Source: Clostridium_I sp963725425 (lineage in GTDB: Bacteria > Bacillota > Clostridia > Clostridiales > Clostridiaceae). From it: a DNA stretch of 64,000 nucleotides. Shown one piece after another: positions 8,822 to 17,500 of the stretch. The position numbers were made by a program, and so were the translations under genes. Location of the stretch: positions 434,001 through 498,000 of the forward strand of contig CAVRYJ010000045.1 in the NCBI GenBank assembly GCA_963725425.1, in the 5' to 3' direction. Position 1 is the stretch's first letter; each line of letters begins with the position of its first letter. The notes beneath the pieces are model-generated. The model saw only the letters and a program-made list of their open reading frames with translations, ran no database searches and was not told the DNA's origin.

Positions 8822-9490
8822 ATGAGGAATTTCATTAAAGACAAACTTAAATGTATTGGATTAGCTGTACTAATTATTATTGCATTGATTTCAATTTATA
8901 AATTACGAAGAATATTTCCAAATATTAACTTTAAACATGTTAAGCACTATATACTGAGTTATGGTAAATTTTCATCACTAGTTTTCATTATAATATACTC
9001 ATTAAAACCTATTGTATTTATAATACCAGCATCTCTGTTATCCATAGTTGCAGGTAATATTTTTGGATCGTTTTATGCTTTTATATATAGTATGATTGGT
9101 TGTTTTTTTTCAGCTACTGTGGCATTTTTTATTGCAAGGGTTTTAGGGAAACCATTTGTAGATAATGTGGTTAAAGGAAAAATCATAAAAATAGACTCCA
9201 GTGTAGAAAAACATGGGTTTGTCATAATGTTACTTATGAGATTGTCTTTTGTATTTCCATATGATGCGCTAAGCTATGCTTGTGGACTTACAAAAGTTAA
9301 ATATAAAGATTTTATTTTAGGATCAGTTTTAGGAATAATACCAGAAATGATTGTTTATTCATATATTGGCAAGAATTTAGGAAGGCATTTTATAATAAAA
9401 AAGCTAATTATACCAATTGTTCTAATTGCATTAATTGCCTTGACAGCTTATTATTTGTATAATAATTATAAAAATAATACAGTAAAATAG
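8822..9490 (+). CDS. TVP38/TMEM64 (VTT domain) membrane protein
   Basis: A 222-residue polytopic membrane protein. It has a first helix at about residues 13-30, then hydrophobic segments at about 52-105, 130-150 and 190-215. The GSFYAFIYSMIGCFFSATVAFF and FVFPYDALSYACGL segments match the VTT/SNARE-associated (DedA-related) fold. Members are thought to act in lipid or small-molecule movement across the membrane, but the substrate here is unknown. GGGGAG precedes the ATG. Confidence 0.8.
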   Translation: MRNFIKDKLKCIGLAVLIIIALISIYKLRRIFPNINFKHVKHYILSYGKFSSLVFIIIYSLKPIVFIIPASLLSIVAGNIFGSFYAFIYSMIGCFFSATVAFFIARVLGKPFVDNVVKGKIIKIDSSVEKHGFVIMLLMRLSFVFPYDALSYACGLTKVKYKDFILGSVLGIIPEMIVYSYIGKNLGRHFIIKKLIIPIVLIALIALTAYYLYNNYKNNTVK

Positions 9491-9581
9491 TTTAAGAAGT
9501 AAAACTTGACAGGGACGACACTTTTTAACTCTTATATTAAAAATGCTCTTGGTTAAAATAGAATCAGGAGGTGTTTTTATT

Positions 9582-10010
9582 ATGAAGGTTAGTGAAATTA
9601 TGACGAAAAGTGTGGCAAGTTTAAATAGTGATGATACTGTTGAGAGGGCAGCACAGGTTATGGTTGAACATAACATTGGTTCTGTGCCAGTATGCAGTGG
9701 TGAAAATGTAGTTGGAATTATCACCGATAGAGATATAACGCTTAGAACTGTTGCGAAAGGTGAAAATCCAAGAACACAAAGTGTACGTGAAATAATGTCC
9801 TCTAATCCAGTAATTATTAATCCGGACATGGACGCTCATGATGCTGCTAGGATAATGAGTGAAAGACAAATAAGAAGGCTTCCGGTTGCACAAAATGAAA
9901 AATTAATAGGTTTTGTTTCGCTTGGAGATATAGCCACTGCTCCAAAGCTAAAGGATGATGCACAGGGCAGTCTTTGTGGTATATCCGAGCCATGCACACC
10001 CGTGATTTAA
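9582..10010 (+). CDS. CBS-domain pair protein
   Basis: A 142-residue soluble protein made of two CBS domains (about residues 7-57 and 68-120). Each has the usual VMxxHNIGSVPV or MSERQIRRLPV and GIITDRDI or GFVSLGDI segments. Such stand-alone pairs usually sense adenine nucleotides. The start follows AGGAGGTG at ideal spacing; a longer frame from 9543 has no ribosome site. The stop codon directly abuts the first unit of a long 7-bp tandem array, so the C-terminal end (SEPCTPVI) may have been shaped by that array. Confidence 0.85.
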   Translation: MKVSEIMTKSVASLNSDDTVERAAQVMVEHNIGSVPVCSGENVVGIITDRDITLRTVAKGENPRTQSVREIMSSNPVIINPDMDAHDAARIMSERQIRRLPVAQNEKLIGFVSLGDIATAPKLKDDAQGSLCGISEPCTPVI

Positions 10011-10144
10011 GTGACAAGTGACAAGTGACAAGTGACAAGTGACAAGTGACAAGTGACAAGTGACAAGTGACAAGTGACAAGTGACAAGTGACAAGTGACA
10101 AGTGACAAGTGACAAGTGACAAGTGACAAGTGACAAGTGACAAG
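10011..10144. repeat. 7-bp tandem array, 19 units of GTGACAA
   Basis: Nineteen exact GTGACAA units occupy 10011-10143, starting immediately after the CBS-gene stop codon. The array continues as about six more units after the IS3-family insertion. Long open frames on the minus strand here are only translations of the repeat. Confidence 0.95.
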
Positions 10145-10222
10145 CTAATAGACCCCCTCAAGAAGCTGGACTACACACTCGAATGAAGGTAGAATAAAAA
10201 AGTAGTGTTTAGGGGGTAAATT

Positions 10223-10525
10223 ATGACTACTAGATTTACAAGAAAGTTCACAGAAGAAGAGAGAGTTGCAATTGTTGAAGAAGCTTTGGAATACGGGAGT
10301 AATGCTTTAGTTGCAGCAAAGCATGAGCTTAATCCTGGTCAAGTTGCAAATTGGAAAGGTAATTATAGAAGATATCAACAGACACTGAAGCCGAAGGAAC
10401 CAAAAGAAGAGAACATCATTGTAAATTACAAAACTGAGTACAAGAAATTAATTGATGAAAATAAGGAAAAAGATTTAGAAATAGCAATATTAAGAGATCT
10501 ACTAAAAAAAAAGAAGACGATATAG
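10223..10525 (+). CDS. IS3-family transposase OrfA
   Basis: A 100-residue protein with an N-terminal helix-turn-helix (RKFTEEERVAIVEEALEYGS through VANWKGNYRRY) and a C-terminal leucine-zipper-like helix ending LEIAILRDLLKKKK, as in IS3-family OrfA. It ends just past a run of nine A residues (10504-10512), a classic -1 slippage site that would fuse it to OrfB. Confidence 0.9.
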   Translation: MTTRFTRKFTEEERVAIVEEALEYGSNALVAAKHELNPGQVANWKGNYRRYQQTLKPKEPKEENIIVNYKTEYKKLIDENKEKDLEIAILRDLLKKKKTI

Positions 10526-11464
10526 ACTACTACGAATATGCTGAACAATGTATTTCTTGTGGAGCGCCAGTGATTGCTATTATTAGAATACTAGGGCTAA
10601 AAAAGTCAACGTATTATCGAAGACAAAAGGTTATAGCAGAAGGCGATAAGCCGGTTAGAAGGGAAAATGGTATTATACCAGGATTTAGTTATAATCTTAA
10701 TAATGTAAAAATAAATGACTTAGAAATACAGAAATATATAAGTAAAATAAAATCTGAAGAGTTTGGTAGACATTATGGATACAAGAAAGTATCATCTGTA
10801 CTTAAGCGAAAATATTGTTTAAAGATAAATAAGAAAAAGGTTTATAGATTAATGAATTCAATGGGAATGTTAAGAGATAAAATGGAGTGTGATAGCAAAT
10901 ATAAACGTATTTGTAAAAACCATTTAATTAATCATTCCAATGGATTATGGGAGATGGATACAAAATATATTTATATTGCAGGCACACGTCAGGTGGCTTA
11001 TTTGACCTCAATAATAGATGTGTTTGACCGAAACATTGTATCTTGTAAAATGTCGCTCTCTGCCAATACTGAGACAGCTCAGGAAGTGATGCTTGCCGCA
11101 TTATATAATAGGGACATTAAAAATAGTGTGACAGGACTTACAATGCGGACAGATAATGGGTCACAGTTTATCGCACATAAATTCGAAAAAATGTGTATAA
11201 AGGAAAACTTAATACACGAAAGAATCCCTGTGCATAGCCCCAATTATGATGCACATATAGAGTCATATCATAGATACCTTCAAGACGAAATGCCTTGCAG
11301 GTAGGATATTCAACACTTTAGAAGAAGCAAGGGCTGTTGTCTTTAATTATGTTAATGGTTACAATACTATACGAGTTCATTCATCGATAGATTACAGAAC
11401 TCCATTTGAGTTCTATAATTTGAAAAATTCAAATTTTAAGAATGAGCTAGTAATTAGATTATAA
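10504..11464 (+). pseudogene. IS3-family transposase OrfB, frameshifted
   Basis: DDE integrase reading frame in the -1 phase relative to OrfA, open from the A9 run onward. Counting from the GTG at 10570, the catalytic residues are D130 (WEMD), D195 (TDNG) and E231 (HIESYHRY), with the D-35-E spacing normal for IS3. After YLQDE the frame breaks: one extra base at the A-run 11288-11290 gives a stop at 11302-11304, while the +1 frame continues with AGRIFNTLEEARAVV to a stop at 11462-11464. The last 50-odd residues are lost, so the transposase is probably inactive unless ribosomal slippage or a sequence error restores it. Confidence 0.85.
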
Positions 11465-11489
11465 AGTCCCATCTGAGGGGGCCAATCCG

Positions 11490-11652
11490 CAAGTGACAAG
11501 TGACAAGTGACAAGTGACAAGTGACAAGTGACAAGTTAAGTGAATTTTGAATTATGGCAAAATAATTTTTTATTTAAATTTAATTGCTTTTTCTGCGTAG
11601 CTGAAAAGCTTCATCAACTTGTAACTTGTCACTTGAATCTTGTAACTATTTT
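11490..11652. repeat. Right part of the GTGACAA array and family B element, copy 5
   Basis: About six GTGACAA units resume after the IS, then GTTAAGTGAATTTTG, a GGCAAAATAA segment, a TTTTTCTGCG/AGCTGAAAAG stretch, and inverted units (CACTTG, ACTTGT). This matches the family B layout without its large central hairpin. Its left array is the 19-unit block before the IS. Confidence 0.65.
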
Positions 11653-11745
11653 TAAGGTATTTTTGTAAAACTATAGATATTTTTGGTATTTACATATAAA
11701 ATTATATTGTTAACATAAATTTACATAATGATGGGAGAGTTAAGT

Positions 11746-12627
11746 ATGAATAAAGTTAAATTTATTTATAACCCATATTCAGGAGAAAATTCTATTGCAA
11801 ATAAAATAGATAAGGTTATAATGCAACACCAAAAACGAGGATATACTATAATACCTTATAGGATAAGTATGAATTTTGGTATAGAAAAAGCATTTGAAGA
11901 CTTGGATGAGGATTATAAATATATACTAATAGCTGGTGGAGACGGAACAGTTGATAATGTGGTTAACTATATTAAAAATAATGGAATAGATATACCTATT
12001 GCAATACTTCCAACAGGTACAGCAAATGACTTTGCAAAGTTTATTAAAATGCCTTTAGATGTGGATGAAGCATGTAAGCAAATATTGAATTCAATAGTTA
12101 AAGAGGTTGATATAGGAAAAATAAACGAAAAATATTTTATAAATGTTGCAAGTATGGGGTTGTTTACGGATGTATCACAAAAAACAGATCTTAATATTAA
12201 AAATACTATTGGTAAGCTAGCGTATTATTTAAAAGGGTTAGAGCAAATACCAAATTTCAGAAAACTTAAATTTAAGATTAAATCAAAAGAAAATGAATTT
12301 GATGGTGATATATATTTAATGCTTATTTTTAATGGACAAACTGCTGGAAATCTAAATTTTGCATATAAGGCAATAATAGATGATGGGCTTTTAGATATAA
12401 TAATAATAAAAGCAAGTAACCCAGTGGACATAATAGGACTGCTATTTGATATGTTTAATGGAAATCATTTAGACAGAAGCTCAAGCCTTGTTTACTTTAA
12501 AGCAGATGAACTTACTATAGAAAGCAATGAAGATATAGTAACTGATATTGATGGAGAAAAAGGACCTGATTTTCCACTTAAAGTTACCTGCATAAAACAT
12601 GGATTAAAAGTTTTAGGCATTAAGTAA
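11746..12627 (+). CDS. Diacylglycerol kinase-family lipid kinase (YegS/BmrU type)
   Basis: A 293-residue cytoplasmic or peripheral lipid kinase. Family motifs are present near the N-terminus: NPYSGEN, GGDGTVDNVV (nucleotide-binding loop) and PTGTANDFAKF. The C-terminal beta-sandwich ends with DIDGEKGPDFP, also typical. Members phosphorylate diacylglycerol, phosphatidylglycerol or related lipids; the substrate here cannot be told from sequence. ATG at 11746 is preceded by GGGAGAG; the frame opens 18 bp earlier without a ribosome site. The next gene encodes an unknown membrane protein in the same direction. Confidence 0.85.
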   Translation: MNKVKFIYNPYSGENSIANKIDKVIMQHQKRGYTIIPYRISMNFGIEKAFEDLDEDYKYILIAGGDGTVDNVVNYIKNNGIDIPIAILPTGTANDFAKFIKMPLDVDEACKQILNSIVKEVDIGKINEKYFINVASMGLFTDVSQKTDLNIKNTIGKLAYYLKGLEQIPNFRKLKFKIKSKENEFDGDIYLMLIFNGQTAGNLNFAYKAIIDDGLLDIIIIKASNPVDIIGLLFDMFNGNHLDRSSSLVYFKADELTIESNEDIVTDIDGEKGPDFPLKVTCIKHGLKVLGIK

Positions 12628-12686
12628 GAATAAATATTATTGTAGCTTAATATTAATAAGTAATAACAAGCTTAAGGGGATATAAA

Positions 12687-13358
12687 ATGCTTCTGTATAC
12701 ATATATAATCTTATTATTACTTATTATTATAGCAATTTTGGTAGGCATAAAATTATCTGCAAGAGTACCGAATAAAATTAAGATATTGAGCAGTATAACT
12801 TTAATACTATTATTTTTAAGATATATATCACTTCTTATAATATTTTTGCAAGATAATATAAAATACATGTACATGCTAAAATTGTTTTACTTCTTATATT
12901 TTGCTTGTATACCAATATTAGGAGTGATATGTTTGTACATCTTATTGAGAAATGATAATATAAATTTTCAATATGTATTAATGATATCATTTGTATATAT
13001 TATTTCATATTTTATATGGATATTAAGAACTTCTGCAAATGTTATATTGTTTAACAATTATAATTTTGGCTATATCATAAATTTGGCCAATAATCTTTGG
13101 TATATGGATATCATATACATTTTTATAAATGTGTCATTTTTAATAGCAACTGTTAATATTTTCAATAAAGACAGGTCAGATAAAGTTGGAGGTGCCCTTG
13201 TTATTTTTGCGGCGCTTTCCACCATTGTGATAATAATGCTTCCATACTTAGTGGATAACTTTATTCCACAATACGTTTTGAATGAGCTTATGTGGGTTAT
13301 TGCAATTGATTACTGCTTAGTAAAAGTTAAAAAAATCAAGCCACACAAGCTGAAATAG
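12687..13358 (+). CDS. Hypothetical seven-helix membrane protein
   Basis: A 223-residue, very hydrophobic protein with about seven membrane helices (roughly residues 3-21, 32-53, 61-85, 96-114, 131-155, 165-188 and 196-213) and a basic C-terminal tail (VKVKKIKPHKLK). No catalytic or binding motif was recognised. The pattern recalls the N-terminal 7TM sensor regions of some histidine kinases, but no kinase domain follows. It lies 59 bp after the lipid kinase gene in the same direction, with AAGGGG before the ATG. A family B repeat starts at its stop codon. Confidence 0.6.
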   Translation: MLLYTYIILLLLIIIAILVGIKLSARVPNKIKILSSITLILLFLRYISLLIIFLQDNIKYMYMLKLFYFLYFACIPILGVICLYILLRNDNINFQYVLMISFVYIISYFIWILRTSANVILFNNYNFGYIINLANNLWYMDIIYIFINVSFLIATVNIFNKDRSDKVGGALVIFAALSTIVIIMLPYLVDNFIPQYVLNELMWVIAIDYCLVKVKKIKPHKLK

Positions 13359-13540
13359 TTAAGAGTTAAGAGTTAAAAGTTAAAAGTTAAGGATATTTTG
13401 CCTGTGGCAAAATAAAAACAATATAAAAAGAAAAAAAATCAGGTCGATAAAAAAAGGAATGTAAGTAGATTTGTTTAAATCTACTTACATTCCTCAATTT
13501 TTCTGCGTCAGCAGAAAAATCTTCATTAACTCTTAACTGA
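13358..13540. repeat. Family B composite repeat, copy 2
   Basis: Sits between two convergent genes. AGTTAAG-type units, a small hairpin (13395-13412), an 18-bp perfect hairpin (arms 13455-13472 and 13477-13494, loop GTTT), a TTTTCTGC/GCAGAAAA hairpin (about 13499-13518), then inverted units TTAACTCTTAACT. This is the cleanest full copy in the window and is a plausible two-way terminator. Confidence 0.85.
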
Positions 13541-13542
13541 AT

Positions 13543-15396
13543 TTATGATCTTCTATTTCTACTGTGTCCATTAGATCCATGGTGGTGTCTTGATCTTGGT
13601 GAATCAGAAATAATACAATTAGGGCCTCCACCAATAAGATCTTCTCTATGGGCAGCTACTAATGCCTCTTTAACTAGCTTATAGTTTTCTGGTATAGTAA
13701 ATTGAAGAAGAGCTCTCTGCATATTTTTTTCATGTTGCTTATTTGGGATATATACAGGTTCTTCAGTAAATGGATCAATTCCAGTATAATACATTGTGGT
13801 AGAAATACTTCCTGGTGTAGGATAAAAGTCTTGAACCTGTTCAGGTGTATAACCCATTTTCTTAATATATAATGCAAGTTCTATGGAAGCGTCTAAATCA
13901 CTACCAGGGTGACTAGACATAAGGTAAGGAACAAGAAACTGGTTCATTCCCAAGCGTTTATTTATTTCAAAATATTTTTTCACAAAGCTATCATAGATGG
14001 CCTTACTTGGTTTTCCCATCTTACTTAATACCTTATCGCTTACATGTTCTGGAGCTACTTTTAATTGACCACTTATATGATATTTACATAATTCCTCAAA
14101 AAAATCAGTGTTCTTATCATACATCAAATAATCGTATCTTATGCCAGAACGAATAAACACTTTTTTAACCTTTGGTAGTGCTCTTAATTTTCTGAGAAGC
14201 GATAAATATTCTGAATGATCAACTTTAAGATTTTTGCAAGCCTCTGGGAAAAGGCATTGTTTTGTTTTGCAAACTCCACGCTCTAGTTGCTCATCGCAAG
14301 ATACATGTCTAAAATTAGCAGTTGGACCACCAACATCATGAATATAACCTTTAAAGTCCTTATACCCAGTCATCAGCTTAGCCTCTTTAATTATAGAATC
14401 TTGACTTCTGTGTTGTATTGTTCTACCTTGATGAAAAGTTAATGCACAGAAGGAGCAACCACCATAACAACCTCTATGACTTGTTATAGAAAATTTCACT
14501 TCTTTTAGAGCAGGGATTCCACCACTAGCTTCATATATTGGATGATATGTTCTTGTAAATGGCAAGTTATAGACTTCATCCATTTCACTTTCAGTAAGCG
14601 GAAACTGAGGAGGATTCTGAACTATATATCTATCACCGTGTTTTTGAACAATAGCTTTTCCGATTAAGGCATCTTGTTCCATTGACTGTAGTTTATAGGC
14701 ATTGGAATAAACTTTTTTATTTTGGGAAACATCTTCATAAGAAGGAGTTGCCACATAATCTTGTAAGTTATCGATGTCAGAAGTTACATACTCTGTGCCT
14801 CGAATATTTGTCATGGATTTTATATCCATGCCATACTTGAACAAATTTGCTATCTGAACAGTGGTTTTTTCACCCATACCGTAAGATAATAGATCTGCTT
14901 TTGAGTCAATAAGTATACTTCTTCTAACTTTATCTGACCAATAGTCATAATGAGCAAATCTTCTAAGACTGGCTTCAATACCACCTATGATGATTGGTAC
15001 GTCTTTATATGCCTCTCTTGCTCTGTTGCAGTATACAATCACAGCTCTATCGGGTCTATGATCTCCTTCACCACCAGGTGAATAAAAGTCATCATGTCTT
15101 TTTTTTCTTGCAGCAGTGTAATGATTTACCATGGAATCTATATTTCCTGAATTAATGAAAAATGCATATTTAGGTTTTCCTAAAGTTTTAAAAGCATCAG
15201 CATTATGCCATTCTGGCTGAGGAATTATACCTACAGAAAAACCTTCACTTTCAAGAACTCTGCCAATTATAGCGGTGCCAAAGGAAGGATGATCTACATA
15301 TGCATCTCCTGTTATTATTATAAAATCAAGCTGATTAATTCCTCTTTCTTCTAAATCTTTTTTGCTTATAGGCAAAAAATCGTTTCTCTCTATCAT
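13543..15396 (-). CDS. YgiQ family radical SAM protein
   Basis: A 617-residue soluble protein. It has an N-terminal YgiQ domain (residues about 5-290), then a radical SAM domain whose [4Fe-4S] motif is C310-x3-C314-x2-C317 in GCYGGCSFC. Additional conserved segments such as YDYWSDKVRRSI, GGPTANF and PYLMSSHPG match YgiQ proteins. The family is widespread in anaerobes but its reaction is unknown. The C-terminal tail is rich in Arg, His and Ser. The start follows AGGAGAG. The gene is monocistronic and faces the membrane-protein gene across a family B repeat. Confidence 0.9.
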   Translation of the reverse strand: MIERNDFLPISKKDLEERGINQLDFIIITGDAYVDHPSFGTAIIGRVLESEGFSVGIIPQPEWHNADAFKTLGKPKYAFFINSGNIDSMVNHYTAARKKRHDDFYSPGGEGDHRPDRAVIVYCNRAREAYKDVPIIIGGIEASLRRFAHYDYWSDKVRRSILIDSKADLLSYGMGEKTTVQIANLFKYGMDIKSMTNIRGTEYVTSDIDNLQDYVATPSYEDVSQNKKVYSNAYKLQSMEQDALIGKAIVQKHGDRYIVQNPPQFPLTESEMDEVYNLPFTRTYHPIYEASGGIPALKEVKFSITSHRGCYGGCSFCALTFHQGRTIQHRSQDSIIKEAKLMTGYKDFKGYIHDVGGPTANFRHVSCDEQLERGVCKTKQCLFPEACKNLKVDHSEYLSLLRKLRALPKVKKVFIRSGIRYDYLMYDKNTDFFEELCKYHISGQLKVAPEHVSDKVLSKMGKPSKAIYDSFVKKYFEINKRLGMNQFLVPYLMSSHPGSDLDASIELALYIKKMGYTPEQVQDFYPTPGSISTTMYYTGIDPFTEEPVYIPNKQHEKNMQRALLQFTIPENYKLVKEALVAAHREDLIGGGPNCIISDSPRSRHHHGSNGHSRNRRS

Positions 15397-15568
15397 ATTT
15401 TAGCTCTCCTATTGTTGTTAGACTATTTAATAATACTAACATAATACATGATAAATATAAACAGAGTTCTTTGTATCATGTATAGTTTCAATTTAGTATG
15501 CTTTTTTAATGCCTTACATATGTAGGAAGTTGCCCAATATTTATAGGTCGTAAAATAAAAAAATTCTG

Positions 15569-15596
15569 TTGACAAAAAATCTGTATAGAATATAAT
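15569..15596 (+). promoter_or_regulatory. Promoter of the cysE T-box transcript
   Basis: Consensus TTGACA (15569-15574), 16-bp spacer, TATAAT (15591-15596). It lies directly upstream of the T-box leader. Confidence 0.85.
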
Positions 15597-15599
15597 ATT

Positions 15600-15880
15600 A
15601 TTAGGAATACAAAGTAAATCACTTGGAAATACATTGAAAAAGGAAAGTATCTTAAATAAAATTTGCAGAGAGAGAATCGGAAGCTGGAAAGATTCTTAAA
15701 GGAAATTTGAGAGAAGTGCCCTTTGGAGTAATATCTTTGAATCAAGTAAAGGATATCGGGAGAGCCCGTTATAGCGGCTGAACATATATATGTGTTCGTA
15801 ACTTTGATTATGTTAGAGTGGATGCTTGGCTTAAGTGACTTCGTCTCTATAGAGACGGGGATTTTTTTATTTTTTGTACT
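15600..15880 (+). promoter_or_regulatory. T-box leader, probably cysteine-specific
   Basis: The leader has the T-box parts in order: a long stem I region with GAGAAGTGCC, where TGC (15717-15719) sits at the specifier position and codes for Cys; the T-box AGAGTGGATGC (15815-15825); and a terminator hairpin CGTCTC/GAGACG (15842-15857) followed by a T-run. TGGA instead of the usual TGGT/TGGC would pair with a UCCA acceptor end, and bacterial tRNA-Cys has U as discriminator. AGAG of the T-box can pair with CTCT of the terminator arm to form the antiterminator. Uncharged tRNA-Cys should therefore switch on cysE. Confidence 0.9.
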
Positions 15881-15914
15881 TTACAAATATTGAGAAATTT
15901 ATGAGGTGAGGTTA

Positions 15915-16472
15915 GTGTTTAAAAATTTAATATATGATCTAGATAGAATAATTAAAAATGATCCTGCTGCCAGAAATAGGTTTGAGGTATTTTTGTTATA
16001 TCCAAGTGTTCATGCTATTCTTTGGCATAGAATTGCTCATCCTTTTTATAAGGCAAAAATGTTTTTCTTGGCAAGGTTAATTTCTCAGGTTGGAAGATTT
16101 TTTACTGGTATAGAAATTCATCCAGGTGCTACCATTGGTAATGGGTTATTCATTGATCATGGTATGGGTGTTGTAATAGGAGAAACAGCCGAAGTTGGGA
16201 ATAATGTGACAATATATCATGGAGTAACATTAGGTGGTAGGGGCAAAGAAAAAGGTAAAAAAAGACATCCTACAGTTGGAAATAATGTTTTAATTGGTAG
16301 TGGCGCTAAAATACTTGGACCTGTGAAAATTGGAGACAACGCAAAGGTAGGAGCAAATGCTGTGGTTTTGTCTGATGTACCTAGTGGTACGACTGCAGTT
16401 GGAGTACCAGCAAGGATAGTAGAAAAAAAACAAGATAAAAATGTGATAGATATGGTGGATTTTTTAAGATGA
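15915..16472 (+). CDS. cysE: Serine O-acetyltransferase
   Basis: First step of cysteine synthesis: acetyl-CoA plus L-serine gives O-acetylserine. The 185-residue protein is the short CysE form. An N-terminal helical region is followed by the left-handed beta-helix of hexapeptide repeats (IEIHPGATIGNGLFIDHGMG onward), with the active-site His of IDHGMG and IYHGVTLGG. GTG at 15915 is preferred because GAGGTGAGG lies just upstream; a GTG three codons earlier overlaps that site. The gene is under a cysteine T-box and overlaps queG by 4 bp (ATGA). No cysK is seen nearby. Confidence 0.95.
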   Translation: MFKNLIYDLDRIIKNDPAARNRFEVFLLYPSVHAILWHRIAHPFYKAKMFFLARLISQVGRFFTGIEIHPGATIGNGLFIDHGMGVVIGETAEVGNNVTIYHGVTLGGRGKEKGKKRHPTVGNNVLIGSGAKILGPVKIGDNAKVGANAVVLSDVPSGTTAVGVPARIVEKKQDKNVIDMVDFLR

Positions 16473-17449
16473 GTAAGAAATCAGAGATTATAGATTTCTG
16501 TAGTACCATAGGACTTTCAGAGGTTGGTTTTTGTAAATGCGAGACATTTAATGAATCGGAAACTTTTTTTAGAAGGAGGAAAGAATTAAATATTCAAAAT
16601 GAGTTTGAAGAGGAAAATGTGGATAAGAGAATAAATCCAAAAATTTATATGGAGGAAGGCAAGACTATTATTTCTATTGCCTTTCCCTATTTGTTTAACA
16701 AGCCAATAAAGGAAGAATTATATTTTTCAGTATATACAAGAGGCAGAGATTATCATAAGGCTGTTTCAGAGTTTTTAATTAAAGTATGCAATTTCATATA
16801 TTGCTTAGGAGGAAAAGCAATATATTTTGTTGATAGTAATGTGTTACCTGAAAGATATATTGCTTTAAAGAGCGGCGTAGGATTTATAGGTAAAAATAAT
16901 ATGCTTATTAACAAAAGGTATGGTTCTTACACTTTTCTTGGAGAAATTATAACAGATTTATACATTGAATCTGATGAATTATTAATGAGTAAATGTGGTC
17001 AATGTGAAAAGTGCTTAAAAGCATGTCCAACGAAATCAATTTCAAAATCAGCCTGTAACCCCAATATCTGTCTATCCTATATAACACAAAAAAAGTATAT
17101 TGATGATGAATATTTTGATAAGTTTCAAGGAAGAATGTTTGGTTGTGATACTTGCCAAGGAGTATGCCCATTTAATCAAACTATAGATTACTCAAGTTTA
17201 GATGAGTTTAGACCATTTGAATTTATGAATAAAATTAATATAGATGAGCTTCTAAGCATAGATAATTCAATATTTAAAACTAAGTATGGTTTAACCTCTT
17301 CTAGCTGGAGAGGAAAAAACATTATTCAAAGGAATGTACTAATTAACATATTAACTAATACAAAATCTATAAGCATGGCCAAGTTCTACACAAATTCCAC
17401 CTATGTAGAGGAGTATTACCATAGACTTTTAAAATATAATAAATTATAA
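16469..17449 (+). CDS. queG: Epoxyqueuosine reductase
   Basis: Cobalamin- and Fe-S-dependent enzyme that makes queuosine from epoxyqueuosine in tRNA. The 326-residue protein has the N-terminal DUF1730 region and two [4Fe-4S] cysteine sets, CGQCEKCLKACPTKSI and CDTCQGVCPFN, as in QueG. The FIGKNNMLINKRYGSYTFLGEI segment is also diagnostic. It overlaps cysE by 4 bp and so is translationally coupled and shares the T-box promoter, an odd partnership that may be only positional. No other queuosine genes are in the window. Confidence 0.9.
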   Translation: MSKKSEIIDFCSTIGLSEVGFCKCETFNESETFFRRRKELNIQNEFEEENVDKRINPKIYMEEGKTIISIAFPYLFNKPIKEELYFSVYTRGRDYHKAVSEFLIKVCNFIYCLGGKAIYFVDSNVLPERYIALKSGVGFIGKNNMLINKRYGSYTFLGEIITDLYIESDELLMSKCGQCEKCLKACPTKSISKSACNPNICLSYITQKKYIDDEYFDKFQGRMFGCDTCQGVCPFNQTIDYSSLDEFRPFEFMNKINIDELLSIDNSIFKTKYGLTSSSWRGKNIIQRNVLINILTNTKSISMAKFYTNSTYVEEYYHRLLKYNKL

Positions 17450-17500
17450 TAAGATATATATGGTATTTTTAAACATTATATTTTGAAGGACGTGATTTAG

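Larger units (their letters stand above)
10145..11489 (+). mobile_element. IS3-family insertion sequence inside the GTGACAA array
   Basis: About 1345 bp. Imperfect terminal inverted repeats end in ACCCCCTCA (left, 10152-10160) and TGAGGGGGC (right, 11474-11482). A 4-bp direct repeat CAAG flanks it (10141-10144 and 11490-11493), and joining the flanks restores the 7-bp phase of the array. Because CAAG is part of the repeat unit, the exact ends are uncertain by a few bases. The element encodes orfA and a frameshifted orfB. Confidence 0.85.

Noticed and set aside
9506..9538. TTGACA and TATATT as a promoter for the CBS gene
   Set aside because: The spacer is 21 bp, too long for a standard sigma-A promoter.
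9431..9829. Minus-strand 132-residue ORF over the CBS gene
   Set aside because: Antisense shadow of the well-supported CBS-domain gene.
10011..10143. CRISPR array
   Set aside because: The repeat is a contiguous 7-bp tandem unit with no spacers and there are no cas genes.
9847..10161. Minus-strand open frames of LSLVTCH repeats
   Set aside because: They are translations of the GTGACAA array; a 7-bp unit gives a periodic open frame without a ribosome site or family.
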